A stretch of 64,000 nucleotides of DNA from JARRPM01 sp963765545 (GCA_963765545.1 CAVXWW010000004.1:2046001-2110000), one strand, 5' to 3'; shown: positions 7,747 to 15,981, numbered from the stretch's first letter. The notes: generated by a model not told the origin, from the letters alone. Made by a program: numbers and translations.

Positions 7747-8253
7747 CTACCTGACATCAGAGTGTAAAGAGTCGGAGTACATTCGCTGCGGCTCTGGCGA
7801 GTCGAATGCTGGTTGTATGAACGTAACAAATTCGTCGGTAAACCAATGAGAACGCGTGGGCCACCACGCCTTCGCACCAGGGAGCTGAGCAATATCTTCT
7901 AGTGTTCGCGTGATGCCGCGCCAGATTTTTGGATCGAACCGTCCTTGTTTATATTGATCGTGAATGCCCTCTCCGACGCGAAACAACCGGCCCATTTGCG
8001 CTGAAAAGCGGGCGGTTTCGGCTGGGTTCAAGGAAGAGAAATCATTGGCTCCATTCATCCAGACTTCGGACAAGTCTGGGTTCTCCGCTACGGACTTAAG
8101 GAAATCATTGAACTGATTCGTCCACTCACTGCTGGCAGAAAGGCGACTCTCTCGATTCTGCGTCCGAATCTGCACCGCGAGATAGCCAAGTGAAAGAATC
8201 ACTCCCGATGCGCCGATGATCTCGCCAACCGCTCCAATAGCTTCCCAATTCAT
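7747..8253 (-). CDS. YLAxQxR-family small membrane protein, member 3
   Basis: 168 aa. It opens MNWEAIGAVGEIIGASGVIL, then SLGYLAVQIRTQNRESR, the family's helix-plus-basic-turn pattern. The soluble part has DFSSLNPAETARFSAQMGR (compare the SLNPTEK/DLTPAEF segments of other members), then HDQYKQGRFDPKIW and AKAWWPTRSHWFTDEF. ATG at 8253 with GGGAGAG upstream. The leader CTACCCTTGATCAACCAATA is shared with the gene at 9090. Single gene in its interval. Function unknown. Confidence 0.8.
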   Translation of the reverse strand: MNWEAIGAVGEIIGASGVILSLGYLAVQIRTQNRESRLSASSEWTNQFNDFLKSVAENPDLSEVWMNGANDFSSLNPAETARFSAQMGRLFRVGEGIHDQYKQGRFDPKIWRGITRTLEDIAQLPGAKAWWPTRSHWFTDEFVTFIQPAFDSPEPQRMYSDSLHSDVR

Positions 8254-8282
8254 CCCGACTCTCCCATTATTATTGGTTGATC

Positions 8283-8290
8283 AAGGGTAG
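8283..8290 (-). promoter_or_regulatory. CTACCCTT leader motif
   Basis: On the minus strand this is CTACCCTT, 30-37 nt before the ATG at 8253. It sits at the position of TATCCT in the other leaders. The same GCTGAGCTACCCTT block occurs before the gene at 9090. Confidence 0.4.
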
Positions 8291-8316
8291 CTCAGCAGAT
8301 CGAGAATGTCGCTTAC

Positions 8317-8424
8317 GCGTCGGTAGCCGCCCTCCAGCAAATCAGACCCTCTCGTCCGCTGTCACCCCGATAGCGGTCATCCACAGCGCCCCAAATATGC
8401 TGCCAGGAGGTCGGCTAAGTGCCA
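8317..8424 (+). repeat. GTTAGC element, 108-bp class, copy 8
   Basis: GCGTCGGTAGCCGCC start, CCCGATAGCGGTCATCC interior, TAAGTGCCA end, then GCTGCGGTC. Exactly 108 bp. Confidence 0.7.
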
Positions 8425-8598
8425 GCTGCGGTCATAGCTTCATGCTGGGTTTCATGCCAAAACCTCCATCGGGGAGTAACCTCTGTGTGCAACGAACCGT
8501 AATTGGATTTGGCCACTATTCTACAATTCCGTACCTTTAGAATTCGTTCGTATGCTAGGCAGACTACCTTGTCTGATATAGCCGCGACGAAAAAGGTT

Positions 8599-9090
8599 CT
8601 AGATGGAATGCTTGGACAGGACTCCGTCCACAAATTCGACGAAGTCATCATCCAGAAAGACTTTGCCCACCGGGCTCACATCCCAGGTATGTCTGACACC
8701 CGGCAAACTGTATAACTTGGTGATCACGTGCTCTAACTCGAGTAAATCTTTGGGGTCATGGGTAGTATTCCACTGCCCCCAATACATCCAAAAGTAAACG
8801 ATATCTGCCCATTCGTTTCTTGACGCCTCAGTGCTTGTTATACCCAATTCCTCTGCCAGGGAATCATAGTATTGCTCCAGCCCCCAGTTTTTCATCTGGC
8901 TGATTCGTAAATCATCATTGCCGGCAGTGGCTAGAAGGATCTCTCGAATCGCGCTAGAGCGGGATAGGCGATTCTGGTCAATAGTGGCATTTCTGGCATA
9001 GCGTACTTGGGAAGCCAAATACACCAAAGTGATCACTACGGCCAAAGCCCCAACTATTTCCCCGATTGCACCCAGTGCATCCCAGTTCAT
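8599..9090 (-). CDS. YLAxQxR-family small membrane protein, member 4
   Basis: 163 aa of the subgroup MNWDALGAIGE + YLASQVRYAKNAT-like. The turn reads VRYARNATIDQNRLSRS, followed by a conserved YYFWMYWGQ-type block (here YFWMYWGQWN), DLxELxHVI, PGVRHTWDVSP and DFVEFVDGVLS. Members at 11103 and 14763 share this whole layout, so at least three copies of one subfamily lie within 7 kb. ATG at 9090; GGGAGA lies upstream. Function unknown; no enzyme motif is evident. Confidence 0.8.
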   Translation of the reverse strand: MNWDALGAIGEIVGALAVVITLVYLASQVRYARNATIDQNRLSRSSAIREILLATAGNDDLRISQMKNWGLEQYYDSLAEELGITSTEASRNEWADIVYFWMYWGQWNTTHDPKDLLELEHVITKLYSLPGVRHTWDVSPVGKVFLDDDFVEFVDGVLSKHSI

Positions 9091-9152
9091 ATGATTCTCC
9101 CATTATTATTGATTTATGAAGGGTAGCTCAGCAGACTGAGAATGTCTCAAAT

Positions 9153-9260
9153 GCGTCGTTAGCTGCCAAAGACCAGATCAGGTGATCTTGTCTGCTCTAC
9201 TCCCGAAAGGAGTCATCCAGGTCGTGCTTGAGCCGCTCTCATCTTGTCTAAAAGGCGCCA
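9153..9260 (+). repeat. GTTAGC element, 108-bp class, copy 9
   Basis: GCGTCGTTAGCTGCC start, CCCGAAAGGAGTCATCCAGG interior, AAAGGCGCCA end. It stops exactly one base before the sulfotransferase stop codon (minus strand, 9261-9263). Confidence 0.75.
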
Positions 9261-10157
9261 CTAACTGCCGCCCGCCACCAGCCAGGTTCGCGCCTTTTCG
9301 TCCGGCACAAGTTCAGCAAGACGGGTATTGAAAAGCTCGACCTCGGCTTGCGAGAGTTGACCTTCCCACTTGCCAGAACTGGCAGAATCGAAAAATCCGT
9401 CGTCGGATTTCCAGTAGCCGGTACCCGCCACGGGAGCATAGTCGATAGCTCTGGCCTTCATGGCGCCGAAAACGGTGGCTGCTGCGACCTGGTCGATCAG
9501 CTCCGCGTCGGCCTCGATGCCAGCTGCCCTGGCCAGATGTTGCACGGTGCGATGGCCGTCGCGCAACATGTCCGAATAGTGCAAAACGTTGATGTGCGGA
9601 TAGCGTCCGGAAAGGACCGTTTCGGAATAATGGAGGGTCAAGGACGCCAATGTGTCTTTATCAAAATCGTCCGTGTCCGCTGGTCCGTTGATAAACCGAC
9701 GGATAGAGTCCGGGACGGGTAAACTCATCGGATGATCCGGCATGACCACGCTTTTGTTGGCCACGTGTTTGCGAAGGGAAAAGAAGACATCCAGTGGGTG
9801 TCGATAGACAGCGATTACTGTTACACCATCCCAGATCGGAAACCCATCTGCCGGCGTGTGCGTCTTCACCACCCGCCGTCCCTTTTGTGCGGCCAGTTTT
9901 GCGGCAACTTCATCGGCGGGAACGCCAAGGTCCGCGTCAACCCAAGGAGACAGTACCGGTACCTTTTCCGGCAGGTTCGAACTGCCGTTGACAAGCATCG
10001 CGAGCATGGTCTGAGTCCAGGTTGTTCCACATTTGGGCGGCGTGCACACAAGGATGTCACCCTTTCTCGGACTCCACGTCACCCAACGCAACGGGTCGGT
10101 GGTCGATCCGCGATATGCCCGAACCGCGGGTGCAAGAACTGGAGCAAGAACATCCAT
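9261..10157 (-). CDS. PAPS-dependent sulfotransferase
   Basis: Cytosolic-type sulfotransferase fold (Sulfotransfer_1), predicted to transfer sulfate from PAPS to a hydroxyl or amine acceptor. The 5'-phosphosulfate loop is TPPKCGTTW (39-47), and the 3'-phosphate-binding motif is YRHPLDVFFSLR (118-129). A GxxGxWK-like C-terminal segment appears as GYWKSDDGFF and SGKWEG. At 298 aa it matches the usual size. It is the only gene between copies 9 and 10. Acceptor unknown. ATG at 10157 without a strong RBS. Confidence 0.9.
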   Translation of the reverse strand: MDVLAPVLAPAVRAYRGSTTDPLRWVTWSPRKGDILVCTPPKCGTTWTQTMLAMLVNGSSNLPEKVPVLSPWVDADLGVPADEVAAKLAAQKGRRVVKTHTPADGFPIWDGVTVIAVYRHPLDVFFSLRKHVANKSVVMPDHPMSLPVPDSIRRFINGPADTDDFDKDTLASLTLHYSETVLSGRYPHINVLHYSDMLRDGHRTVQHLARAAGIEADAELIDQVAAATVFGAMKARAIDYAPVAGTGYWKSDDGFFDSASSGKWEGQLSQAEVELFNTRLAELVPDEKARTWLVAGGS

Positions 10158-10362
10158 GGGTCGACCGTCTCACTGCGTGGCGCTTCAGGGTAGCATTTTG
10201 TCCGGACCTTTGCCGTCAAAATCGCAGCGTGCATTGGCCCACCATGACTTCATAAATTTGCGTGGCATTGCGTAATGCTATGTCATAGCCAGGGGGCAAC
10301 AATATATTTGGCGAAGCGACATGTCAGTCACAAATACCGGCAGTCGTGACCGTCCCTATATT

Positions 10363-10470
10363 GCGTCGTTAGCTGCCGTCAGTGGCCTCACCCGTTCTCA
10401 TCCGCTTCTCTCTCGATAGCGGTCATCCAGGCCGCCAGAAGCTGCACCTGAACTTGGCAGGAATGTGCCA
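10363..10470 (+). repeat. GTTAGC element, 108-bp class, copy 10
   Basis: GCGTCGTTAGCTGCCGTCAG start, CTCGATAGCGGTCATCCAGG interior, GAATGTGCCA end. The 10158-10362 stretch before it holds only the sulfotransferase leader. Confidence 0.75.
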
Positions 10471-10502
10471 GCAAGGGCCGTCACCAATTTTATTGAACCG
10501 AA

Positions 10503-10793
10503 TTACATTTCGGAGGTGCCGATAACCATCAGTGATGTCGCAGCACCGAGGCGAATATCCTTTATTGGCAGATACTCTGGATCGTCAAGAAATGCCTTAG
10601 CTGCTGCTTTGTCTGCGAACTCCACTATCAATAGCCGCTTGGGAGACCAGTCGCCTTCTACCGTTTCAAAATCAGATAGTCTATGGGTTATCTTCCCGCC
10701 ATGTTTCTCAATAAGTGGCCGCACCAATGTTGGATACTTTGAGTATTCTTCTGGATCGTGTATGTCCATATCAAGGATTGCATACGCCTTCAT
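10503..10793 (-). CDS. DUF1330 family protein
   Basis: 96 aa, matching the DUF1330 ferredoxin-like alpha/beta-barrel family: KAYAILDMDIHDPEEYSKY at the N-terminus, KHGGK, a VEGDW block, a KRLLIVEF strand and FLDDPEYLPIKDIR. Family members are small dimeric proteins of largely unknown function, sometimes linked to oxidative or catabolic clusters. ATG at 10793. It occupies its repeat interval alone, so context gives no partner. Confidence 0.88.
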   Translation of the reverse strand: MKAYAILDMDIHDPEEYSKYPTLVRPLIEKHGGKITHRLSDFETVEGDWSPKRLLIVEFADKAAAKAFLDDPEYLPIKDIRLGAATSLMVIGTSEM

Positions 10794-10888
10794 ATATATC
10801 TGACTCCGAGTTCAATAATGGGAAATAAGACGTTACTACAATCACAGCATAGCCCAGAGAGGAGAAAGTAAGCGAAAGCGACCGCATT

Positions 10889-10992
10889 GCGTTAGCTGCC
10901 GTCAGGGGTCTCACCGATCTCGTCTGCTCCTCACCCGAAAGCCGCCATTTAGATCGCCCAGGGAACCCTCCCAGCTTGGCTGAAATGTGCCA
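10889..10992 (+). repeat. GTTAGC element, 108-bp class, copy 11
   Basis: GCGTTAGCTGCCGTCAGG start (TCG missing), CCCGAAAGCCGCCATTTAG interior, GAAATGTGCCA end, then ACTGCGGCC. It is close to the consensus. Confidence 0.75.
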
Positions 10993-11102
10993 ACTGCGGC
11001 CGGTCAGTGATCCCGGGTGCTCTGTACGCTCGTCCGGCGACCTCAGTGAGTGCCCTCAACTTCGTATTAAGTGGAAGATCCAACTGCTTAGCTGTTCCCC
11101 AA

Positions 11103-11600
11103 TTAATCTTTGTTATCTTTTCCTGCTAGTATCGCATCAACGAACTCAACAAATTTGGGTTCCAACAATCCCCGCGTATGCGGACTAGTTTCCCAAGTCT
11201 TGCGCATCCCTGGCGTATCCAGTAGTCCGTCAATTACATGCGCAAGCTCTGCCAAATCATCTTTGTGGGTCGTTGATGCATACTGTCCCCAGTACATCCA
11301 GAAATAGTAGGCGTTCGCCCAATCTACAGATAATGCTCTTTCTGGGGTTATCCCGGCAGCTTTACCTAAATCCTCGTAATACTCTTCCCAGCCAAAACTC
11401 TCTACTTGATCATGTGCAACTTCGGGGTTGGAAATCATTGCAAGAGCCATTTCCCGCACACCCCGCGCTCTCTCTAGTCGGTTCTGATCTGCGGTGGCAT
11501 TTTTTGCGTGCCGCACTTGAATCGCAAGATAGCCGAGTGTAAGGACGACAGCTGCTGCTCCCAGTATTTCTCCAATTGCTCCTATAGCTTCCCAGTTCAT
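11103..11600 (-). CDS. YLAxQxR-family small membrane protein, member 5
   Basis: 165 aa from the internal ATG at 11600 (MNWEAIGAIGE). An in-frame upstream start at 11642 would add 14 residues with no family counterpart and lies in the putative promoter. The helix is followed by YLAIQVRHAKNATADQNRLE, then YYFWMYWGQYAST, DLAELAHVIDGL, PGMRKTWETSP and FVEFVDAIL. It belongs to the same subgroup as 8599-9090 and 14763-15263. A TATTCT motif lies 32-37 nt upstream of the ATG. Function unknown. Confidence 0.8.
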   Translation of the reverse strand: MNWEAIGAIGEILGAAAVVLTLGYLAIQVRHAKNATADQNRLERARGVREMALAMISNPEVAHDQVESFGWEEYYEDLGKAAGITPERALSVDWANAYYFWMYWGQYASTTHKDDLAELAHVIDGLLDTPGMRKTWETSPHTRGLLEPKFVEFVDAILAGKDNKD

Positions 11601-11663
11601 GTGTATCATCCAGTTATTATGGCTGAATCCAGAATATCCCACAGCGCCAGGGATGTCTCCTTC

Positions 11664-11770
11664 GCGTCGTTAGCCGCCATCAGGGTGAATACCCGATTAT
11701 GTCTCCTCCCAGCCCGAAAGCCGCCATTCAGGTCGCCCTCGGAGCTCTCCCAGCTTGTCCGAAAGGTGCC
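11664..11770 (+). repeat. GTTAGC element, 108-bp class, copy 12, interrupted by a MITE at its last base
   Basis: GCGTCGTTAGCCGCC start, CCCGAAAGCCGCCATTCAGG interior, GAAAGGTGCC then the MITE. The final A and right flank resume at 11943 after TGCC is duplicated, restoring a 108-bp element. Confidence 0.75.
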
Positions 11771-11938
11771 GATACTGTTGAAAAACTCCGGCGGTCGTAA
11801 ATCCAAAAGAAACGACACGCACGAGAGTTCGATGCTTTGGGTATTTGCCACCTGAAACTGGTTTTAGGCCACTCTCCGCACGAAATTTTGACCGTCTCGA
11901 ACCCCCGCTGGAACCGAACAGAGTTTTTCAACAGTATC
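11771..11938. mobile_element. MITE, 168 bp, copy 1
   Basis: Perfect 18-bp terminal inverted repeats: GATACTGTTGAAAAACTC at the left and its reverse complement at 11921-11938. TGCC is directly duplicated on both sides (11767-11770 and 11939-11942). There is no meaningful ORF inside. A 169-bp relative lies at 25154-25322. The ends resemble those of IS elements whose tips carry GTTGAAAAA, but no matching transposase is in the window. Confidence 0.85.
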
Positions 11939-11969
11939 TGCCAGAAAGCGACATTTTCTTGCACTGAAT

Positions 11970-12497
11970 TTAGCTTGACCCTGATTTTTCATCCAGCCGG
12001 TACCACGGTAACGACTCTATCCATGGGAGCGGCAATGAGTTTTTGTCGGACAAGCGCGCGTTGAGTCTATCTCGCACCTGACGATGGAATTGTCCGCATA
12101 GGGTATTCCACCAAGTCGCCCCCCCTGGACACGTAATCAGCCCCAAAATATTGTCTTCAAAGGTTCGTATTTGCGCTTTAGTCTCCGGCAAATCTTGTTG
12201 CCCGAAAAGAAAACTCTGATACACGATCACATGATTGAGGAATATTATGTGTACACGCAGCTGATCATTGCGACTGAGGCTGGACCAGTCATTGAGACCG
12301 ATTCTAATGATGTGCGCTATATCTTCTTTTTTGAAGTCTTCAATACTGCCAGTAAAGTGTGACAGCAATTCGCGAGAAGATTCTGCTGCAGCTATCGCGC
12401 GAACTTCTCGGGCTTGAATAGCGATGTAAACGAGAGTGACGAGTACAACTATCGACCCGACGAAGTCACCAATTGCTCCAAGTGCATCCCAGTTCAT
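11970..12497 (-). CDS. YLAxQxR-family small membrane protein, member 6
   Basis: 175 aa from the second ATG (12497), which is about 8 nt from AAAGGGG; the first ATG (12503) is too close to it. It opens MNWDALGAIGDFVGSIVVLV, then VYIAIQAREVR, so Leu-Ala-x-Gln becomes Ile-Ala-Ile-Gln. The soluble part has DWSSLSRNDQLRVHI, VIVYQSFLFGQ and GATWWNTLCGQF. TCTATCCTTGT lies upstream at the common distance. Function unknown. Confidence 0.78.
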   Translation of the reverse strand: MNWDALGAIGDFVGSIVVLVTLVYIAIQAREVRAIAAAESSRELLSHFTGSIEDFKKEDIAHIIRIGLNDWSSLSRNDQLRVHIIFLNHVIVYQSFLFGQQDLPETKAQIRTFEDNILGLITCPGGATWWNTLCGQFHRQVRDRLNARLSDKNSLPLPWIESLPWYRLDEKSGSS

Positions 12498-12525
12498 TCT
12501 CATACCCCTTTGTTATTAATGTTAC

Positions 12526-12536
12526 ACAAGGATAGA
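12526..12536 (-). promoter_or_regulatory. TCTATCCTTGT leader/-10-like motif
   Basis: Minus-strand TCTATCCTTGTGTAAC, 39 nt before the ATG at 12497. The surrounding sequence (CTACCCAT ... TTCGTTCTATCC) is also found before the gene at 15263, so about 40 bp of promoter is conserved between the two. Confidence 0.5.
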
Positions 12537-12641
12537 ACGAATCTGGGTGACATGGGTAGGTGTGAAAACGGCCGTACTGTGGTTTGGCCCCTCTAAATCG
12601 GACCACCTCGTTAAGCACTATACTGTGCGAGGAGGTGTGTC

Positions 12642-12932
12642 ATGACAAAAAGAAAGCGCTACAGCGCGGAGTTCAAACGACAGGCCCTGCGGCGGGCAGC
12701 CGAGCCTGGTGTAACTGATGCCCTGATCTGCGAGGAGCTGGGGGTCAGTACCCGGCAAATGTGACGATGGAAAGATCTGGTGCACGAGCATGGTGAAGAC
12801 AAAGCTTTTCCAGGCCACGGCAAAAGCCGGGATGATGAGATCACCAAACTCAAACGAGAGTTGACGAGAGTCACTGAGGAGCGTGATTTTTTAAGAGAAG
12901 CGGCGAGGTACTTTGCCAAGGAATCGAAGTGA
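12642..12932 (+). pseudogene. IS3-family orfA, interrupted by an in-frame TGA
   Basis: The reading frame begins ATG (RBS GAGGAGG, 12630s) and encodes the HTH protein that pairs with OrfB (MTKRKRYSAEFKRQAL, then GVTDALICEELGVSTRQM). TGA at 12762-12764 interrupts it where the second IS copy has RRWRDE. After the stop the frame continues (RWKDLVHEHG, KSRDDEITKLKREL, FAKESK) to a normal TGA overlapping the orfB start. This is one point mutation, and it probably inactivates the element unless it is complemented. Confidence 0.85.
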
Positions 12933-13789
12933 GATACGGCTGTATCCACCGACGTCGCAACCAGTTTTCCATCAGGATGATGTGCCAACTCCTCAAAGTA
13001 TCCAGGAGCGGCTACTACGATTGGTGCACTCGCAGTGAAAGCACTACCAGCAGACGCAATCGTGAGTTGACGCTACTGATTCGCCAACTGCATTTGGAAA
13101 GCAACGGTGTCTACGGAGCCCGCAAGATCCGCCGGGATCTCATGGAAATAGGCGAACATTGTGGCCGCCACCGAGTAGCCCGATTGATGCGCCAATCGGG
13201 ACTCAAAGGGTGTCCGAAGCGGCGATTTCGTCGCTATGCAAATAGTCCGCCCAATCATTCTGTAGCAGCGAACCTGCTCAAGCAGAACTTCAAGGTTGCT
13301 AAAATCAACGAGCGATGGTCTTCGGATATAACCTTCATCTGGACGCGTCAGGGCTGGCTGTTCCTTGCCATAGTCATGGATCTTTACTCCCGGCGCATTG
13401 TGGGCTGGGCTATGGATCGAAGAATCAGTCGACACCTGGTCGTTGATGCCATGACGATGGCGCTGGCCCAGCGCGACAAGCCCGCCTTGCATCATTCGGA
13501 TCGTGGGGTGCAGTACACGAGCGATGATTTCCGTGATTTGCTGTCCAAGCATGGTATTGCATGCAGCATGAGTGCCCGTGGAAGTTGTTACGATAATGCT
13601 CCAGTGGAAAGTTTTTTCTCGTTACTCAAGCGGGAGCGGATTCAGCGACAAACATACAAAACCAGAGAGGAGGCAAAAGCTGATGTGTTCGATTACATCG
13701 AGGTATTCTACAATCGGAAAAGGCGGCACGCTTATCTGGGCTATACCAGCCCAGTTCAATTTGAGAAAGAGGCCGCAAGACTAAATTGA
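12929..13789 (+). CDS. IS3-family transposase OrfB
   Basis: 286 aa, DDE integrase-fold transposase. An N-terminal HTH_21-like part (SIRMMCQLLKVSRSGYYDW, GVYGARKIRRDL) is followed by rve catalytic motifs: SSDITFI (first Asp), HHSDRGVQYTS (second Asp) and DNAPVESFFSLLK (Glu). The C-terminal YNRKRRHAYLGYTSP is typical. The start is GTG at 12929, overlapping the orfA TGA by the sequence GTGA, so coupling or frameshifting is expected. The gene itself looks intact. It is about two-thirds identical by eye to the OrfB at 17096. Confidence 0.93.
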   Translation: MRYGCIHRRRNQFSIRMMCQLLKVSRSGYYDWCTRSESTTSRRNRELTLLIRQLHLESNGVYGARKIRRDLMEIGEHCGRHRVARLMRQSGLKGCPKRRFRRYANSPPNHSVAANLLKQNFKVAKINERWSSDITFIWTRQGWLFLAIVMDLYSRRIVGWAMDRRISRHLVVDAMTMALAQRDKPALHHSDRGVQYTSDDFRDLLSKHGIACSMSARGSCYDNAPVESFFSLLKRERIQRQTYKTREEAKADVFDYIEVFYNRKRRHAYLGYTSPVQFEKEAARLN

Positions 13790-13818
13790 GTGGTCCGAAA
13801 TGTGAGGGCCAAACCACT

Positions 13819-13926
13819 GCGTCGTTAGCTGCCAAAGCTACTATCACACCATCCCGTCTGCTTTGCTCCCGATAGCGGTCATCCAGGTCGCCCTCTGAAC
13901 CCTCTCAGCTTGTCTGAAAGGTGCCA
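13819..13926 (+). repeat. GTTAGC element, 108-bp class, copy 13
   Basis: GCGTCGTTAGCTGCCAAAGC start, CCCGATAGCGGTCATCCAGG interior, CTGAAAGGTGCCA end, then CGAAGCGACAT. The IS at 12581 abuts its first bases. Confidence 0.75.
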
Positions 13927-13997
13927 CGAAGCGACATCGTCACTAAATCACAGCCAATAAAAAAAACCTTTGAGCAGCCTCGAGGGGAAAGGCGCAG

Positions 13998-14519
13998 TCA
14001 AGCGCCTGCACCTAACGATTTTTCCGGCGTCAATTCAGCAGTAAAGATGAGTGGCCCTGTATCCATGTGCAATGCTTCTTCATTAATATATTGTCGAAAT
14101 CTAGCAGAATACACTAGCTGATCTCGCTGCCACCAAAGCAGGCAGCCTGGGGTCTTGAGAGAGCTCGCCATTCGGTACGCCCACCCTTCCCAAACGTCGT
14201 CGGGAATGGCCTTGGATTGATATTGGAAATGTATGTTTTCAAAGTTCCGAAAGTAGCTTGTCATGAGCAAATAGAACCGAGTCCGTTCAGAGATCGTGAG
14301 TTCTTCGGGATGCATCATACCCCTGCTAAATATATCCGATCTCTCTTCCACATAAGCTAGCTCTCTACTAAACGTAGACATGGTAGACACAATAGCCTGG
14401 TAAGACGCGCTGTGCGTCGATTTGGTGTTCTGACGCACTTGGTACGCAAGGTAGAGTAGTGTCACGATGACGGTAATGCCGCCTAAGAAATCGCCGATGT
14501 TTCCTAGATCCTCGAGCAT
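13998..14519 (-). CDS. YLAxQxR-family small membrane protein, member 7
   Basis: 173 aa, the closest relative of member 1 at 1641: MLEDLGNIGDFLGGITVI, then LLYLAYQVRQNTKSTHSASY. The soluble part keeps ELTISERTRFYLLM, RNFENIHFQYQ, DDVWEGWAYR and CLLWWQRDQLVYSARF, the same block order as member 1. The ATG at 14519 has no strong RBS. The upstream strand lacks the TATCCT leader. Function unknown. Confidence 0.8.
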   Translation of the reverse strand: MLEDLGNIGDFLGGITVIVTLLYLAYQVRQNTKSTHSASYQAIVSTMSTFSRELAYVEERSDIFSRGMMHPEELTISERTRFYLLMTSYFRNFENIHFQYQSKAIPDDVWEGWAYRMASSLKTPGCLLWWQRDQLVYSARFRQYINEEALHMDTGPLIFTAELTPEKSLGAGA

Positions 14520-14647
14520 TATCTGATGCCTAACTACGAGTTAGTCGGAAATGATTCTGTTGAAAAAGCGGATTTGTGATTTTCAAGAGCGTCCCCTATG
14601 AGTAAAAATTCGGTAGTAGATGCCAGTGTAGCCCAAACGGCTGTTCT

Positions 14648-14755
14648 GCGTCGTTAAGGGCCTGTCGCTCAAATCTAGCTCTACGGCAGCTTCCGGCCCG
14701 TTAAGGGTCATCCACAGCCACCTGAGCCCGCTACCAAGAGGGCACATATGTGGCA
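14648..14755 (+). repeat. GTTAGC element, 108-bp class, type-3 interior, copy 14
   Basis: GCGTCGTTAAGGGCC start, then GTCGCTCAAATCTAGCTCTA and CGTTAAGGGTCATCCACAG, end ATATGTGGCA. It is nearly the same as the copy at 16003, and its length is also exactly 108 bp despite the different interior. Confidence 0.7.
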
Positions 14756-14762
14756 GAAATTG

Positions 14763-15263
14763 TCATTCTTCCGCGCTACATTTTTGCATATGCCTATCAA
14801 CAAACTCGATAAAATTGTTGCTGAGTAGGGGCTTAGTAAATGGCCCTTTTTCCCAAGAATATTTAATGGCAGGGGATTTGCTATAGAACTTGCCAATAGT
14901 ATGCCCCAACTCATCCAGGTCCGTTTTGTTGTTGGTTGAAGAATACTGGCCCCAGTGTAACCAAATCCAGTACAGGCTGATTGCGTCGGCTCTCATAGCT
15001 TCCTCTGCTCTTATACCGAGAGCCTCAGAAAGTTCTTCATACCAAGCCCAATTATCGTTGGCGGCGACGTTGCTTTGGTTAATTAAATCGTTGGTGGCAC
15101 AAGCCAGCTGATAATCACATACACCCTTCGCCCTCGCCAATCTATTGGCATCTGCAGCGGCATTCTTTGCGTACCGCACTTGAGTAGCCAGATATACCAG
15201 CGTAATAAGGACGAGTATTGCGCTCAAACTTTCGCCCAATGCTCCAATTGCTTCCCAGTCCAT
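14763..15263 (-). CDS. YLAxQxR-family small membrane protein, member 8
   Basis: 166 aa of the AKNA-ADxNRL subgroup: MDWEAIGALGESLSAILVLI, then YLATQVRYAKNAAADANRLA, with LYWIWLHWGQYSST in the central block, DLDELGHTIGKFY, KYSWEKGPFTKPLLSNNF and IEFVDRHM. ATG at 15263 with AAGGAGA upstream and TCTATCCTTGT at the common distance. It ends 8 bp from repeat copy 14. Function unknown. Confidence 0.8.
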   Translation of the reverse strand: MDWEAIGALGESLSAILVLITLVYLATQVRYAKNAAADANRLARAKGVCDYQLACATNDLINQSNVAANDNWAWYEELSEALGIRAEEAMRADAISLYWIWLHWGQYSSTNNKTDLDELGHTIGKFYSKSPAIKYSWEKGPFTKPLLSNNFIEFVDRHMQKCSAEE

Positions 15264-15288
15264 TCTCTCGTCTCCTTTTTGAAGTTAC

Positions 15289-15299
15289 ACAAGGATAGA
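15289..15299 (-). promoter_or_regulatory. TCTATCCTTGT leader/-10-like motif
   Basis: Minus-strand TCTATCCTTGTGTAAC, 36 nt before the ATG at 15263. The preceding TTCG and CTACCCAT blocks match the promoter of the gene at 12497. Confidence 0.5.
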
Positions 15300-15341
15300 A
15301 CGAATTTGGGAGAAATGGGTAGGTGTGAAAATGGCCGCTCC

Positions 15342-15402
15342 GCGTCGTTAGCAGTCATTTCCCTGGGGCAGCTGGAAACCCAAAAGTGCCCGCTTTGTGC
15401 CA
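15342..15402 (+). repeat. GTTAGC element, 61-bp class, complete copy
   Basis: GCGTCGTTAGCAGTCATTT start, GGGGCAGCTGGAAACCCAAA middle, CGCTTTGTGCCA end. The same 61 bp recur at 23981-24041, with both element ends shared with the 108-bp class. Confidence 0.75.
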
Positions 15403-15480
15403 GGAACAGACGCCCTTCTACTAAGGGCGGCATTGCCGAAATTCGTCTATGCTGATGACAGGTAGGCTCAGGGCACGAAC

Positions 15481-15981
15481 ATGCAGCTAGAAGTAATAAG
15501 TGTCGCGGCGGAGACGGTAGGCGCTCTCGGCGTATTGATCACCCTCATATATCTTGCGATCCAGACACGAGACAACACTCGTGTCCTTCGAGCCAAGGCA
15601 ATTTGGGACGCACAAACATCATTTGTTGAAGTCAACGAGCAGTTGGGTGATGGCGGCCTAGTTAGCGAGCTGGTTTATCGTGTATTGCAGCCCGGGGAGC
15701 AGTTCTCGGACTATGAAACGTACCTTCTGCAGAGGTTCCTGCGAGGTTGGATGCAACGAATGGAGGCCCAATTCGCGCTCTACACGGCGGGCATCCTTGA
15801 TGAGGACGTCTGGTTGCTTCGAAGACGCTATGCGAAGGCAGTTCTTCAGCGACCTGCCTTGGCCGAGATCTGGGAACTCGAGAAGAAAAACTCTATGTTT
15901 ACCCAGGCGTTTGTCCATGCCTTAGATACCGTTGACGAGCATGAAATTGCCGGTTTTTCTGGCGTCCATCAGCAAACGTAA
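15481..15981 (+). CDS. YLAxQxR-family small membrane protein, member 9
   Basis: 166 aa. The N-terminus diverges (MQLEVISVAAETVGALGVLI) but keeps TLIYLAIQTRDNTRVLRAKA. Later blocks FLRGWMQRMEAQFALYTAGI, RRRYAKAVLQ, IWELEKKNSMFTQAFVHAL match member 2 at 5525. ATG at 15481. GGTAGG lies upstream. One gene in its interval. Function unknown. Confidence 0.78.
   Translation: MQLEVISVAAETVGALGVLITLIYLAIQTRDNTRVLRAKAIWDAQTSFVEVNEQLGDGGLVSELVYRVLQPGEQFSDYETYLLQRFLRGWMQRMEAQFALYTAGILDEDVWLLRRRYAKAVLQRPALAEIWELEKKNSMFTQAFVHALDTVDEHEIAGFSGVHQQT

Larger units (their letters stand above)
12581..13816 (+). mobile_element. IS3-family insertion sequence, copy 1 (1236 bp)
   Basis: Imperfect terminal inverted repeats of about 27 bp start TGGTTTGGCCC at each end. 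A 3-bp direct repeat CTG flanks it (12578-12580 and 13817-13819). It carries orfA (broken) and orfB with a DDE transposase domain. It landed at the left edge of a repeat element, since removing it rejoins GGCCGTA to CTGCGTCGTTAG. Confidence 0.92.

Noticed and set aside
8281..8305. GGGTAGCTCAGCAG resembling a tRNA 5' half (also at 9121)
   Set aside because: No acceptor, anticodon or T-arm can be built around it. On the other strand it is the promoter/leader of the adjacent gene.
12759..12767. TGA in orfA as selenocysteine or programmed recoding
   Set aside because: No SECIS-like hairpin, the homologue has a normal codon there, and broken IS genes are common.
14556..14575. GATTCTGTTGAAAAAGCGG as a third MITE end
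   Set aside because: Only one diverged end is visible and no partner end within 200 bp.
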